A stretch of DNA of 64,000 nt, from positions 62,001 through 126,000 of the forward strand of contig NZ_FOFM01000006.1 in NCBI RefSeq assembly GCF_900110875.1, read 5' to 3'. Both the position numbers and the translations under genes were made by a program. Source of the DNA: Pseudovibrio axinellae (GTDB taxonomy: Bacteria; Pseudomonadota; Alphaproteobacteria; Rhizobiales; Stappiaceae). The notes below the pieces were generated by a model. It made no database searches. It saw nothing but the letters and a program-made list of their open reading frames with translations, and was not told the DNA's origin. Of this stretch, positions 10,089 to 17,907 are shown piece by piece (within the stretch, counting starts at the first letter, position 1; each line of letters begins with the position of its first letter).

Positions 10089-11129
10089 CTAGCCCCCTAG
10101 TCCGTGGAATGAAGCAAGACGCGGAACGCCCGCACTATGAATATCTAATGGACGCGCTGGCGCATCAAGACGTCTGCCCGCTCTCAAACGAGCAGAGCGT
10201 GCACGCGGATTATCAGCAATCTCCTCAGCACTGGCATCCTGATTGCCTTTCACGATGTACTCAAAGGTAGCAGGCGGTACATCCATCTCCGGCATATGAC
10301 GCGACCCGCCACTGCGGGTTTTGCATCGATCAGCAAGGAACCTTTTTACGATGCGATCTTCCAGACTATGGAACGTCACAACAACAAGGCGCCCACCCGG
10401 TCGCAAAATGCGCTCAGCCGCAGCCAGAGCGCCCGCCGCCTGATGCAGCTCACCATTCACATAAATGCGCAAGGCCTGAAATGTCCGCGTAGCAGGGTGA
10501 ATACTGGCCTTCTTCGGGTTCCGCTTCACCACCTTTTCAATAACGCGAGCAAGCTCAAGCGTCGTCTCAAAAGGTTTCTCTTCGCGCGCCTGACAAATGG
10601 CATGGGAGACACTGGAAGCACGCTTTTCTTCACCCAACATCCCAATAATACGCGTCAGGTCCCGCCGTTCCATGGTGTTGACCACATCCGCAGCGCTTGG
10701 TCCATCCTGCTCCATACGCATATCAAGCGGCCCATCAAACCGGAACGAAAACCCCCGCTCCGCCTGATCCAGCTGCATCGATGACACACCAAGGTCCATC
10801 ACCACACCATCAACGGCATCATAACCAAGCGCCTGCGCATGATCGGCAAGATCGACAAACTGCCCATGCACAAGCTTCAAACGCCCGTCAAAGGCCTGCT
10901 CCATAGCGCGACCGTCGCGGATCGCATCTGGATCACGATCAACGCCAATAACACTAGCCCCTGCTTCAAGAAACTCTCTGGAGTAACCACCGGCACCAAA
11001 CGTGCCGTCAATAATCACATCACCCGGCGCGGGGGCCATTGCCTCCCGCACCCGTTCCAGAAGGACTGGGATGTGACGTGCTGGTCCGCCAGCGATACCG
11101 GATTTTTCTCCGTCGCCGCCCGTCATCAT
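10089..11129 (-). CDS. rsmH: RsmH (MraW), 16S rRNA m4C1402 methyltransferase
   Basis: RsmH is an S-adenosylmethionine-dependent enzyme that N4-methylates C1402 in the ribosomal P site. The SAM-binding motif IIDGTFGAGGYS and the DLGVSSMQLDQAERGFSFR signature are near the N-terminus; RIYVNGELHQ and VVVTFHSLEDRIVKRFL are further on. The frame is open upstream to 11234, but the start is placed at the ATG at 11129. It overlaps the mraZ stop as ATGA and has GGAGGGG just upstream. This gives 346 residues, the usual family length, whereas the longer version would overlap mraZ by over 100 nt. Confidence 0.95.
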   Translation of the reverse strand: MMTGGDGEKSGIAGGPARHIPVLLERVREAMAPAPGDVIIDGTFGAGGYSREFLEAGASVIGVDRDPDAIRDGRAMEQAFDGRLKLVHGQFVDLADHAQALGYDAVDGVVMDLGVSSMQLDQAERGFSFRFDGPLDMRMEQDGPSAADVVNTMERRDLTRIIGMLGEEKRASSVSHAICQAREEKPFETTLELARVIEKVVKRNPKKASIHPATRTFQALRIYVNGELHQAAGALAAAERILRPGGRLVVVTFHSLEDRIVKRFLADRCKTRSGGSRHMPEMDVPPATFEYIVKGNQDASAEEIADNPRARSARLRAGRRLDAPARPLDIHSAGVPRLASFHGLGG

Positions 11130-11596
11130 AATGCCCCTCCGGCTGTTGTCCCCGGCGCCCCGCCGGAAGACAATACTGCAAGCGCCCGCTTCATGGCCTC
11201 GTCGCGGTGCTTGGCGAACCTCACAGGTTCCCAAATCTGAAATTTAAAGCCCTGCCCGACAAACGTAACTTCACCGTCAATACCAGTGTGGTTTCGGATC
11301 ATCTCAGACAAAACAATCCGCCCATCACGGTCAATCTTCAGGGTTTCACTAGCACCGTAAAGCGCCGTGGACAGAGCATCGTACTCCAGCGAAAGCGTTG
11401 AAAACGCATCTAGTCGTTTTTGGATTTCTGAAGTCAGGCCGTTTCCTCCTGCATCAACCGCCTCCTGAAAAGGAGATGGGAAACAGTAAAGACCCTCAAA
11501 ACCGTCTTTCGCCAACGCCGCGCGGAAGGGTGCAGGGATCGATACACGACCCTTAGCATCCACCCGGTTGGTGAAGTGCGAAACAAAGCCAGTCAT
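11126..11596 (-). CDS. mraZ: MraZ, AbrB-fold transcriptional regulator of the dcw cluster
   Basis: MraZ is a nucleoid-associated, ring-forming DNA-binding protein with two AbrB/MazE-like half domains, and it regulates the dcw operon. Here the first half has NRVDAKGRVSIPAPFR and the second has KIDRDGRIVLSEMIR; both carry the expected D-x-K/R-G-R signature. An ATG 48 nt further upstream (11644) is possible. The ATG at 11596, with GAGGGG 5 nt before it, gives the typical 156 residues and is preferred. The stop overlaps the rsmH start. A TGGG repeat array lies ~135-170 nt upstream. Confidence 0.93.
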   Translation of the reverse strand: MTGFVSHFTNRVDAKGRVSIPAPFRAALAKDGFEGLYCFPSPFQEAVDAGGNGLTSEIQKRLDAFSTLSLEYDALSTALYGASETLKIDRDGRIVLSEMIRNHTGIDGEVTFVGQGFKFQIWEPVRFAKHRDEAMKRALAVLSSGGAPGTTAGGAL

Positions 11597-11729
11597 GGGT
11601 CCCCTCTTTGCAGGAACCAGATCTTTTAGATCTGACACCGGCACAACATGCGGCCCTCCATCTCAGGAAAAGCCCGCACTAAAATCAGCCAAGAACAAAA
11701 ATATTACTGAAGTACACACCGGAATTCCC

Positions 11730-11764
11730 CGGGAGCCTATGGGATACCATGGGATAGCATGGGT
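11730..11764. promoter_or_regulatory. Putative MraZ box: TGGGA-type direct repeats, 10-bp period
   Basis: Three direct repeats with the core TGGG start at 11740, 11750 and 11760, preceded by a weaker CGGGA at 11730. They are spaced exactly 10 bp apart. E. coli MraZ is known to bind TGGG-type repeats separated by short spacers upstream of mraZ, so spacing and position fit. The repeats read TGGG on the plus strand, opposite to mraZ transcription; that orientation is a caution. No other regulator is suggested by context. Confidence 0.6.
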
Positions 11765-12160
11765 CGTCAATGAACCCAATCACCCAAACCGAAAAGAATA
11801 CCCCTTAAGATCTGGTAGTTATCACCAATTATGGTAAACGAAGTATTGATAAGGATTTACGCAGGGTCTTCTAGTCGTTAGCGACGCTCGAACTGCGCCT
11901 ACAACCCAGAGTACCCACTGCTTTTGGAGATAAGGCGTATAAAATAGGGTCAACTTTCCTGCGGAAATTCAGCCCGTCACGCCCCGAGCAAAACGTCGAT
12001 TTACAGCCCGAACCATGAGATCCCATCAGCACCAGACAAAAAGTGGGGCGCTTTCCCATAGCAGCCCACACCTGCCCAAAAATTCAGAGCCACCGCTCTG
12101 ACATGACCAAAAAACTGATCCTGAATGTTTTTGCTGATGGGTGCCTACCACACAAACAAA
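11765..12160. other. Intergenic region upstream of mraZ, no gene supported
   Basis: About 400 nt between the TGGG repeats and the terminator of the MFS gene. It must hold the dcw operon promoter, but no confident -35/-10 pair stands out. Short open frames on both strands (for example 11871-12071 minus) lack ribosome-binding sites and recognisable protein character. I see no tRNA, 6S or SRP RNA in it. Confidence 0.5.
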
Positions 12161-12186
12161 AGAAGCTGGCAACCTCGCCAGCTTCT
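12161..12186 (-). terminator. Rho-independent terminator of the MFS gene
   Basis: A perfect 10-bp inverted repeat (AGAAGCTGGC / GCCAGCTTCT) with a 6-nt loop. On the minus strand it is followed by TTTTGTTTG, and it lies ~80 nt beyond the MFS stop codon. Confidence 0.8.
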
Positions 12187-12267
12187 AAACCCCAAAGACA
12201 GTTCACATCTTGGCAGGGGCTAAACCCTACCCCAAACACAACCACCTTACATACGAATATGAGCAGC

Positions 12268-13494
12268 CTACGAACCAGCAAGGGCCTTAGGCATTCTAAA
12301 GACACCACTCCAAAGGCGTGAACTCAAAGCAACTATCGCCATCATCGTCAGGGCGATCGAGACAATCTGAAATGTTTCCTCAAATCCAACAGCTGCAATG
12401 AGCGGTATGCTAACGAACACGGAGAGGAATTGTCCTAAAAAGACCGAGGATGTGAGAACACCACCCGCCATGCCACGCCGCGCAGCAGGAGCTATGAGAA
12501 GGGCAATCGCCGAGAAATTCGGCATTGCAAGTGCATAGCCAGCGCCAACCGCTGCCCCGCCGAGAAACACGGCATAGTCTTCCTGCACAGTAAGAACGAA
12601 CAGCCCCAGCGCCATAAAGCCAAACCCAAGGACAAAAGCCCCACCGTACCCGATCTGCGACTTTATCCTTCCGTAAAGCAACGCAGCAGTGCCACCGCTA
12701 AGCATCAATACACCCAGCGCAGCACCCGTGACGCTCGCGCTTTCAAACCCGCGTGCCACTAAAAAGAAAGGCAACTGCGTCGGCATAAGAAAGAACATCA
12801 TATTCGTCAGCATCTGCACAACAGCCAAAGCAGCAATCAACCAAGCCCACGCAGGGTGCCCATCAGATTGCACTTGTGTCACATTTTCCGTTTTCGGCTT
12901 TTGCAGACCAGGCTCAACAATATATCGCCATAAAAACGGCAGATAGAGCAGAGCCAGCCCATAAACGGCAAAGGGCAGCCTTGGTGACGTAACGGCCATC
13001 ACCCCAGCAGCCGTGATAAACACCAAGCCACCAAAATTACGCGCAGATGTTTGAAGCCCCATCAGAGCGCCGCGTTGATGGCCCGTGAAATAATCTCCAA
13101 TCAACGCAGTTTGCGCTGTCATCACCATTGCGACGGCCACACCCAGCGCCAGTCTGCCCATCAGCATTGACATAAGGCTTGGCATGAACAGGCCCGAGCT
13201 GCCAGCGACAATGAACAAACACACGCCGGCCAGCAACAAATTTCTCCTGCCATACCGGTCAGCAACCAACCCGGAGAGCGGCGCAAAAATCACCACCGTC
13301 AACGACGGCGCTGAAACCAGAAGGCGCGTCAACAGCGCTGCATTTGGCTCATGCATGAACATTTTTTCCAATCCAGCCAACGCCGGACTTATGGTCGCGT
13401 TTGCCATCACAGTCAGTGTTGCAGCCAGAAGCAAAGCAATCCCGCGCGGGTCGCGCCACACCGGTTGCTCACACACTATTCCTTGCTGTTTCAT
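12268..13494 (-). CDS. MFS transporter, DHA1-like drug/metabolite exporter
   Basis: This 408-residue protein has about 12 membrane helices and is a major facilitator superfamily member. The loop 2-3 motif A is visible as GLVADRYGRRNLLLAG (residues ~76-91). General resemblance is to proton-coupled efflux carriers; the substrate cannot be read from sequence. The ATG at 13494 follows AGAGGG. It is divergent from a MerR-family gene, and its promoter has the over-long 19-bp spacer of MerR-activated promoters with a palindrome in the spacer (13530-13560). It is therefore very probably induced by that regulator in response to its effector. Confidence 0.85.
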   Translation of the reverse strand: MKQQGIVCEQPVWRDPRGIALLLAATLTVMANATISPALAGLEKMFMHEPNAALLTRLLVSAPSLTVVIFAPLSGLVADRYGRRNLLLAGVCLFIVAGSSGLFMPSLMSMLMGRLALGVAVAMVMTAQTALIGDYFTGHQRGALMGLQTSARNFGGLVFITAAGVMAVTSPRLPFAVYGLALLYLPFLWRYIVEPGLQKPKTENVTQVQSDGHPAWAWLIAALAVVQMLTNMMFFLMPTQLPFFLVARGFESASVTGAALGVLMLSGGTAALLYGRIKSQIGYGGAFVLGFGFMALGLFVLTVQEDYAVFLGGAAVGAGYALAMPNFSAIALLIAPAARRGMAGGVLTSSVFLGQFLSVFVSIPLIAAVGFEETFQIVSIALTMMAIVALSSRLWSGVFRMPKALAGS

Positions 13495-13529
13495 TTGGAT
13501 CCCTCTTGCAAAATTACTCAGTTGGGATC

Positions 13530-13560
13530 ATGATACGACTTCAAGTCAACTTGAGGTCAA
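13530..13560 (-). promoter_or_regulatory. MerR-type promoter/operator for the MFS gene
   Basis: On the minus strand, -35 TTGACC (13555-13560) and -10 TATCAT (13530-13535) are separated by 19 bp, the non-optimal spacing that MerR-family activators correct by DNA distortion. The spacer holds a near-perfect palindrome, CTTCAAGTCAACTTGAGG (13539-13556), which resembles SoxR/MerR-type operators. The same palindrome overlaps the ribosome-binding site (GAGG) of the divergent regulator gene, so autoregulation is likely. Confidence 0.85.
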
Positions 13561-13562
13561 GT

Positions 13563-13985
13563 ATGAAACTGCTGGATATTGGAGAAATTACTGAGCGCTC
13601 CGGGGTAAAGCCTTCAACCCTGCGCTATTATGAGGAAGTTGGCTTAATCCAGTCCGTCACAAGACACGGCCTTCGCAGGCAATACGAACCGCAAACTCTG
13701 ACAAAGCTCTCCCTCATTGCATTTGCTAAGTCTGCGGGGTTTTCGCTCGCTGATATCCTGGGAATGTTCACTGACAACGGTCAGCTACAATTCCCTAGAG
13801 ACCAGATACGAGCGCGGGCCGACCAGATTGACCAGCGCATCAAAGAACTAACAACATTACGAAATGCTCTTCATCATGTCGCCGACTGTCCTGCTCCCTC
13901 TCATTTAGAATGCCCCTCCTTCCAAAGCCTACTCAAGGCGACAGGAAAGAGAAGTCCGGCAAAGAAAAAGCCGCCGGCCAGATAG
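13563..13985 (+). CDS. MerR-family transcriptional regulator
   Basis: This is a 140-residue regulator. The N-terminal winged helix reads LLDIGEITERSGVKPSTLRYYEEVGLI (residues 3-29), typical of MerR. A dimerisation helix follows (ARADQIDQRIKELTTLRNAL). The C-terminal effector loop has two cysteines in C-x7-C spacing (CPAPSHLEC), the same spacing as the CueR metal loop, though the surrounding residues differ; a metal, thiol or redox signal is possible but unproven. The ATG at 13563 is chosen because it starts the HTH and follows GAGG at 7 nt. Its last codons overlap a bidirectional terminator. The likely target is the divergent MFS gene. Confidence 0.88.
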   Translation: MKLLDIGEITERSGVKPSTLRYYEEVGLIQSVTRHGLRRQYEPQTLTKLSLIAFAKSAGFSLADILGMFTDNGQLQFPRDQIRARADQIDQRIKELTTLRNALHHVADCPAPSHLECPSFQSLLKATGKRSPAKKKPPAR

Positions 13986-13996
13986 CCAGCGGCTTT
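13967..13996. terminator. Bidirectional terminator between merR-type gene and pepT
   Basis: The stem AAAGCCGC / GCGGCTTT is flanked by T-runs on both strands (GCGGCTTTT on plus, GCGGCTTTTTC on minus). It overlaps the last codons of the MerR gene and sits 30 nt beyond the pepT stop. Confidence 0.75.
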
Positions 13997-14026
13997 TAAA
14001 GTCTCACATGCTGAAAAAACGGCAGC

Positions 14027-15268
14027 TTACTTTGCAACCCGCTCAACAAGTTTCAGGCAGACCTGCGTTGCAAGCGCCATGTCCTGAACACTGATCCACT
14101 CAAGCGGCCCGTGAATCTCCTGCATTCCAGTAAAGATATTTGGAGTAGGAATGCCTTCTGCCGTTAATACAGAGCCATCAGTTCCACCACGAATAGGCTT
14201 GGAAGAAACCGTAAGCCCAACATCTGCATACGCAGCTTTTGCCAGATCAACCGGGGTCATATCCTCACGCAACCAGTGGTGCATGTTGCGATATTGCTGT
14301 TTGACGTCGCAGGTGATTGTGGCGCGCGGTTCAGTCGCTTGTACAGCAGCACAGACTTGCTCCAAAAGATCTGCTTTTGCTTCAAGGCCTTCCAACTCAA
14401 AGTCACGTAGAACGAAGTGCAATTCAGCCTCAGCAGCCGTGCCCTGCATATCGCTTACAAAGATGAAGCCTTCTCGGCCATCTGTTGTTTCCGGCGTCAT
14501 CGTTGCTTGCGGCAAAGTAGAGATGATCTTCCCTGCAAGGTGCAACGCATTGACCAATTTATTTTTCGCATACCCGGGGTGCACAGACACACCAGCAATT
14601 TTAACAACGGCACCATCAGCACAGAAGTTCTCGTAGTTCAGCTCACCAACTCTGCCGCCATCCAATGTATAGGCAAAATCAGCACCAAAATCTTTTGCCA
14701 AATCATCATGAACACCGCGCCCGATCTCTTCATCAGGCGTAAACGCAATGCGCAGCTTGCCATGCTTGATATCCGGGTTTGCCAGCAAGTGACGGGCAAG
14801 AGACATGATGATAGCAACACCTGCCTTATCATCAGCACCAAGAAGCGTCGCACCACTGGCGGTGATAATGTCATCGCCAACCTTACTTGCAAGATACGAG
14901 GACACTTCAGGCGACAACGAAAGTTCAGGTGCATCAGCAAACGAAATCACTGCACCATCATACTCACGATGAACAACCGGCTTCACACCAACAGCATGAT
15001 ACGCCGGAGCCGTATCTACATGCGCCACCAACCCAACAACTGGTATGTCGCCATCAACTGTTGCAGGAATGGTTGCAAGCACAACACCATACTCTGTCAA
15101 CACAACATCGCTGGCACCAATTTCCATCAGCTCAGCACGCAGTACATGCTGCAAATCAAGCTGGATCTGCGTACTTGGAGAATCCGGGCACGTTTCATCA
15201 CTCTGCGTATCAATAGCAGCATAACGCACCAAACGCTCTTCAAGCTCTCTGTCGAATTCGGTTCTCAT
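14027..15268 (-). CDS. pepT: Peptidase T (M20B tripeptide aminopeptidase)
   Basis: PepT is a cytoplasmic di-zinc aminopeptidase that releases the N-terminal residue of tripeptides. The 413 residues match the family length. Metal-site motifs are AHVDTAP (His83, Asp85), LLGADDKAG (bridging Asp146), and FTPDEEIGRG, with Glu180 as the likely general base and Glu181 as ligand. RGGTDGSVL in the lid/catalytic region is also intact. It is a single gene between terminator and promoter regions, with no operon partner visible. Confidence 0.94.
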   Translation of the reverse strand: MRTEFDRELEERLVRYAAIDTQSDETCPDSPSTQIQLDLQHVLRAELMEIGASDVVLTEYGVVLATIPATVDGDIPVVGLVAHVDTAPAYHAVGVKPVVHREYDGAVISFADAPELSLSPEVSSYLASKVGDDIITASGATLLGADDKAGVAIIMSLARHLLANPDIKHGKLRIAFTPDEEIGRGVHDDLAKDFGADFAYTLDGGRVGELNYENFCADGAVVKIAGVSVHPGYAKNKLVNALHLAGKIISTLPQATMTPETTDGREGFIFVSDMQGTAAEAELHFVLRDFELEGLEAKADLLEQVCAAVQATEPRATITCDVKQQYRNMHHWLREDMTPVDLAKAAYADVGLTVSSKPIRGGTDGSVLTAEGIPTPNIFTGMQEIHGPLEWISVQDMALATQVCLKLVERVAK

Positions 15269-15359
15269 AAAAGGTCTCCTTGCAGTTCCCTCTTATTTGC
15301 GCGAAGCCCCATCAACTTTCAAGTTGGAACACTGCCATAAGAACAAAAGCAAACCGCTT

Positions 15360-15980
15360 TTACCGCACCTCACTCGCAATTTTCCCTGCAAACCCAAAAA
15401 GAACGAAACCCGATAAAACACGAAACCGGCGATACCGCGCCTGAGTGATAAAACGCGCCCGCAACAACGAGGCCAACGCAGAATAGCCACTCAAAGACAG
15501 GACAGAGATCCCACAAAATGTTGCAACCAGAATGCTCGCCTGTGGCAACAGTGCCAGCTCAGAGCTCATGACTTGCGGGAACAGCGCAACAAAAAACAGG
15601 ATCGCTTTGGGATTGGTCACCGCCAGCAAGAAAGCTTCCCAAAAGAGTGTCAGTCCAGAAACAGAAACACTGACATCACCTGACAAATCAATCTCCTCGC
15701 GCTTGAAGACAAACTTCAGCCCAAGCCACACCAGATATCCAACGCCCAACCATCGGAACAAGCTCCATAAAATCTCAGAGGTAAGCACGAAGCTCACCAC
15801 ACCGCCCGCGCAAAATGCACCTGCAATCGCAAGCCCCAGCGTATTACCTAGGATAGTCGGGAAAACCCGCCCCATCCCCAACTGCGCAGCCCGTCGCACC
15901 GTGTTGAGGATCGCTGGCCCCGGCGTGACAATATTCGCCGCAGAAATCAGTACAAATGAAACCCAAACCCAAAAATCCAT
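15360..15980 (-). CDS. LysE/RhtB family amino-acid exporter
   Basis: The protein has about 206 residues and six hydrophobic segments. The N-terminal signature ANIVTPGPAILNTVRRAAQLG (residues ~13-33) is characteristic of the LysE/RhtB superfamily, as is AVTNPKAILFFVALFPQ in the middle. Such proteins export amino acids or related metabolites; the substrate is unknown here. The start is set at MDFWVW (15980); an upstream ATG at 16004 adds eight residues and cannot be excluded. Neither start has a strong ribosome-binding site. Confidence 0.85.
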   Translation of the reverse strand: MDFWVWVSFVLISAANIVTPGPAILNTVRRAAQLGMGRVFPTILGNTLGLAIAGAFCAGGVVSFVLTSEILWSLFRWLGVGYLVWLGLKFVFKREEIDLSGDVSVSVSGLTLFWEAFLLAVTNPKAILFFVALFPQVMSSELALLPQASILVATFCGISVLSLSGYSALASLLRARFITQARYRRFRVLSGFVLFGFAGKIASEVR

Positions 15981-16110
15981 TTTTGTATCCCGTTGTATAC
16001 ACATTCAAATCTTGGGTACTTGAACGGATTGAAACAGTCAACCTTACAAGACGATTTCAATATTTATCTCAGATCAAGGCTCGCCTTCTCAACAAGCGAA
16101 ACAAACAGCC

Positions 16111-16426
16111 TTACCTTATTGACTGCGTAATACGAAAACCCAGATCCTTAACACCAAAAGCTGGACGACTACGCCACCTGCTGGTGGCAAGGCAGCCGCG
16201 CTCATCATCAGCCCAAATACCACTGTTGGACACGCGGTAGTCACCATAAACAGCTGGATCATAAAGATCCCAACACCACTCCCAAACATTGCCCAGCATA
16301 TCGTAGAGCCCAGACTCATTCGCTTCTTTGCACCCAACAATCTACGCAGTTCCAGCCGAATTTCCAGCAAACCACGCGACATCTTCAAACGCACCATATT
16401 CTCTGGTGATTGCTGCACTCTCACGT
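16111..16426 (-). pseudogene. Remnant of a formylglycine-generating-enzyme (SUMF1) domain protein
   Basis: Read on the minus strand in one frame, this stretch encodes REYGAFEDVAWFAGNSAGTA, then a TAG stop near 16345, then IVGCKEANESGLYDMLGNVW, followed by EWCWDLYD and a C-terminal WADDERGC...DLGFRITQS. These are the characteristic C-terminal blocks of the FGE/SUMF1 family (the 'GLYDMLGNVWEW' block and the 'DLGFR' tail). The N-terminal two thirds are missing and the frame is interrupted. The usual RGG before W is replaced by SNSG. The ArsR-type gene starting at 16439 has replaced or abutted its upstream part. It cannot make a functional protein. Confidence 0.8.
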
Positions 16427-16438
16427 TAGTGTACAAAG

Positions 16439-17155
16439 ATGAGTACTGAACCCAGATTTGATATAATCGGAGCTGCACTAGCTGACCCCAGCCGCTCCCG
16501 AATCCTTTGCGAAATGATGGATGGCCGAGCGTTTACCAACAAAGAACTAGCGTGCGCCGCCAATGTAACAGCTCAAACAGCGAGCGCACATCTCAAGCAA
16601 CTGGAAGCAGCAGGATTGACGGCATCTCTTCGCAGCGGCCGCAATGTTTATCACCGAATTTCAAGTGCTGAGGTTGCTAGTATTTTAGAAACTCTGGCAG
16701 GCCTGTCACCCACAGATCACCTACACCGCGCTAAGAACAGAAACAAACCTGAAGTTGACGCCCTGCGCGCACGTAGTTGTTATAACCACATTGCAGGCAG
16801 GCTCGGCGTATTGATTACAGATCAGCTCATCACAAAAGGAGCTTTGCTATTACAAGGTGACTCGGCTTCAGTTACCCCTGAAGGAGTGGCATTTTTTCAC
16901 GCAATCGATATCAATGTGCTGAATATAAACAACACTAAGAAACCTGCTGTAAAACTCTGCCTCGATTGGACCGAACGCCGTCACCATATATCCGCCCCCC
17001 TGGCAACAGCCCTTATGGATAGGTCTTTAGAGAAGAAATGGTTAGAGCGATGCAAAGCGAGCCGAGCGCTTAAAATAACGGCTCTTGGATATGAAGCCTT
17101 TGACCGAGATTTTGGGATCAGTCACGACAGTCTTGAAGGCATATCTCTTACCTAA
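16439..17155 (+). CDS. ArsR-type winged-helix regulator with C-terminal domain
   Basis: This 238-residue protein has an N-terminal ArsR/SmtB winged helix (IGAALADPSRSRILCEMM through NVTAQTASAHLKQLEAAGL, residues ~9-60). A longer C-terminal region follows, beginning LRARSCYNHIAGRLGVLITD, a block seen in uncharacterised ArsR homologues. There is no clear metal CXC motif in the recognition helix. An 8-bp-arm inverted repeat follows its stop codon and precedes the YqfO-like gene, so regulation of that neighbour is plausible. The effector is unknown. Confidence 0.82.
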   Translation: MSTEPRFDIIGAALADPSRSRILCEMMDGRAFTNKELACAANVTAQTASAHLKQLEAAGLTASLRSGRNVYHRISSAEVASILETLAGLSPTDHLHRAKNRNKPEVDALRARSCYNHIAGRLGVLITDQLITKGALLLQGDSASVTPEGVAFFHAIDINVLNINNTKKPAVKLCLDWTERRHHISAPLATALMDRSLEKKWLERCKASRALKITALGYEAFDRDFGISHDSLEGISLT

Positions 17156-17178
17156 CAGTTCGTTCGGGACCGAACTGT
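17155..17178. promoter_or_regulatory. Inverted repeat between ArsR-type and YqfO-like genes (operator or terminator)
   Basis: ACAGTTCG / CGAACTGT arms (8 bp, perfect) flank an 8-nt centre. A shorter nested palindrome, GTTCGG-GA-CCGAAC, is also present. It sits right after the ArsR stop and ~60 nt before the next start. The nested symmetry and lack of a clean T-run favour an operator, but attenuation or termination is possible. Confidence 0.5.
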
Positions 17179-17238
17179 CTGTTCTCCCTTTTGCAGTCAA
17201 ATTCAGTTATCTCAAATGAGAGATAACCGGAGAACAAA

Positions 17239-17682
17239 ATGCCCCTTCCAACCCTAAAAACCAAAAGATTTACCCATGAACATGGCTTAAGAATTACTGT
17301 TCAGGCTCCAGAACCAAGTGCCCAGAATATCATAGACCATCTATGCAAGATCACGTCATTAAAATATGGCGATTATGATAGCGTTACCTTTAAAACTGCC
17401 GCAGGAATACAGCAGTTCCGATCATTGGGAAGTGGTCGCAATGCAGCGACAACGGATGCTGTCGAAGTGCCATGTATCGAGTTGTCTTTCTTCTTAGAAA
17501 ACGACGCGGCTCTGGCAGAGCAGGTAATTGAAGAAATCTATTGCAGCCACCCCTATGAAGAACCTGTCATCTTCGTGGAAAATTGTTTGCGGACATTACA
17601 CATTCGCGGCATGGATGAGGGTAATCCAAATAGATTTTGGAATTCTGCGCCTGCCGATTGGGTCCCAGAAGAGCACAGATAA
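17239..17682 (+). CDS. YqfO/NIF3-insert-like small protein
   Basis: This 147-residue cytoplasmic protein contains SCHPYEEPVIFVEN-like sequence (HPYEEP near residue 112), the hallmark of the PII/CutA-like domain inserted in NIF3/YqfO proteins and also found as a stand-alone protein. No metal-binding NIF3 domain is attached. Its biochemical role is unknown; the fold is trimeric in relatives. GGAGA precedes the ATG at a good distance. It follows an ArsR-type regulator in the same direction with an inverted repeat between them, so the two probably form a regulatory pair. Confidence 0.7.
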   Translation: MPLPTLKTKRFTHEHGLRITVQAPEPSAQNIIDHLCKITSLKYGDYDSVTFKTAAGIQQFRSLGSGRNAATTDAVEVPCIELSFFLENDAALAEQVIEEIYCSHPYEEPVIFVENCLRTLHIRGMDEGNPNRFWNSAPADWVPEEHR

Positions 17683-17693
17683 ATCAGCTAAAA

Positions 17694-17720
17694 CCAAAGC
17701 ACATTATCAATGTGCTTTGG
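17694..17720 (-). terminator. Hairpin terminator downstream of the alpha/beta hydrolase
   Basis: The inverted repeat CCAAAGCACATT...AATGTGCTTTGG (12-bp arms, 3-nt loop) is followed on the minus strand by TTTT. It serves the minus-strand hydrolase ending at 17908 and perhaps also blocks readthrough from the plus-strand gene ending at 17682. Confidence 0.65.
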
Positions 17721-17907
17721 GCGGCTATAGCGAACGCGAAGAACATCGTATTTACTAAGATACAAGTGAAGGTAGTCCAGTAAGGGCATTTCCTCAGAAC
17801 AAAAGGCGAAAACTTTGGGCGAATTCCTTTCACAGATATAGAGTAACCACTATGGAAGCAAATCTGGAGCAACTTGGGAAACCAGTACACTTCGCTGTAA
17901 ACGAAAA

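Noticed and set aside
11871-12071. 66-codon minus-strand frame upstream of mraZ
   Set aside because: No good start signal, no family resemblance, and it sits in the expected promoter region.
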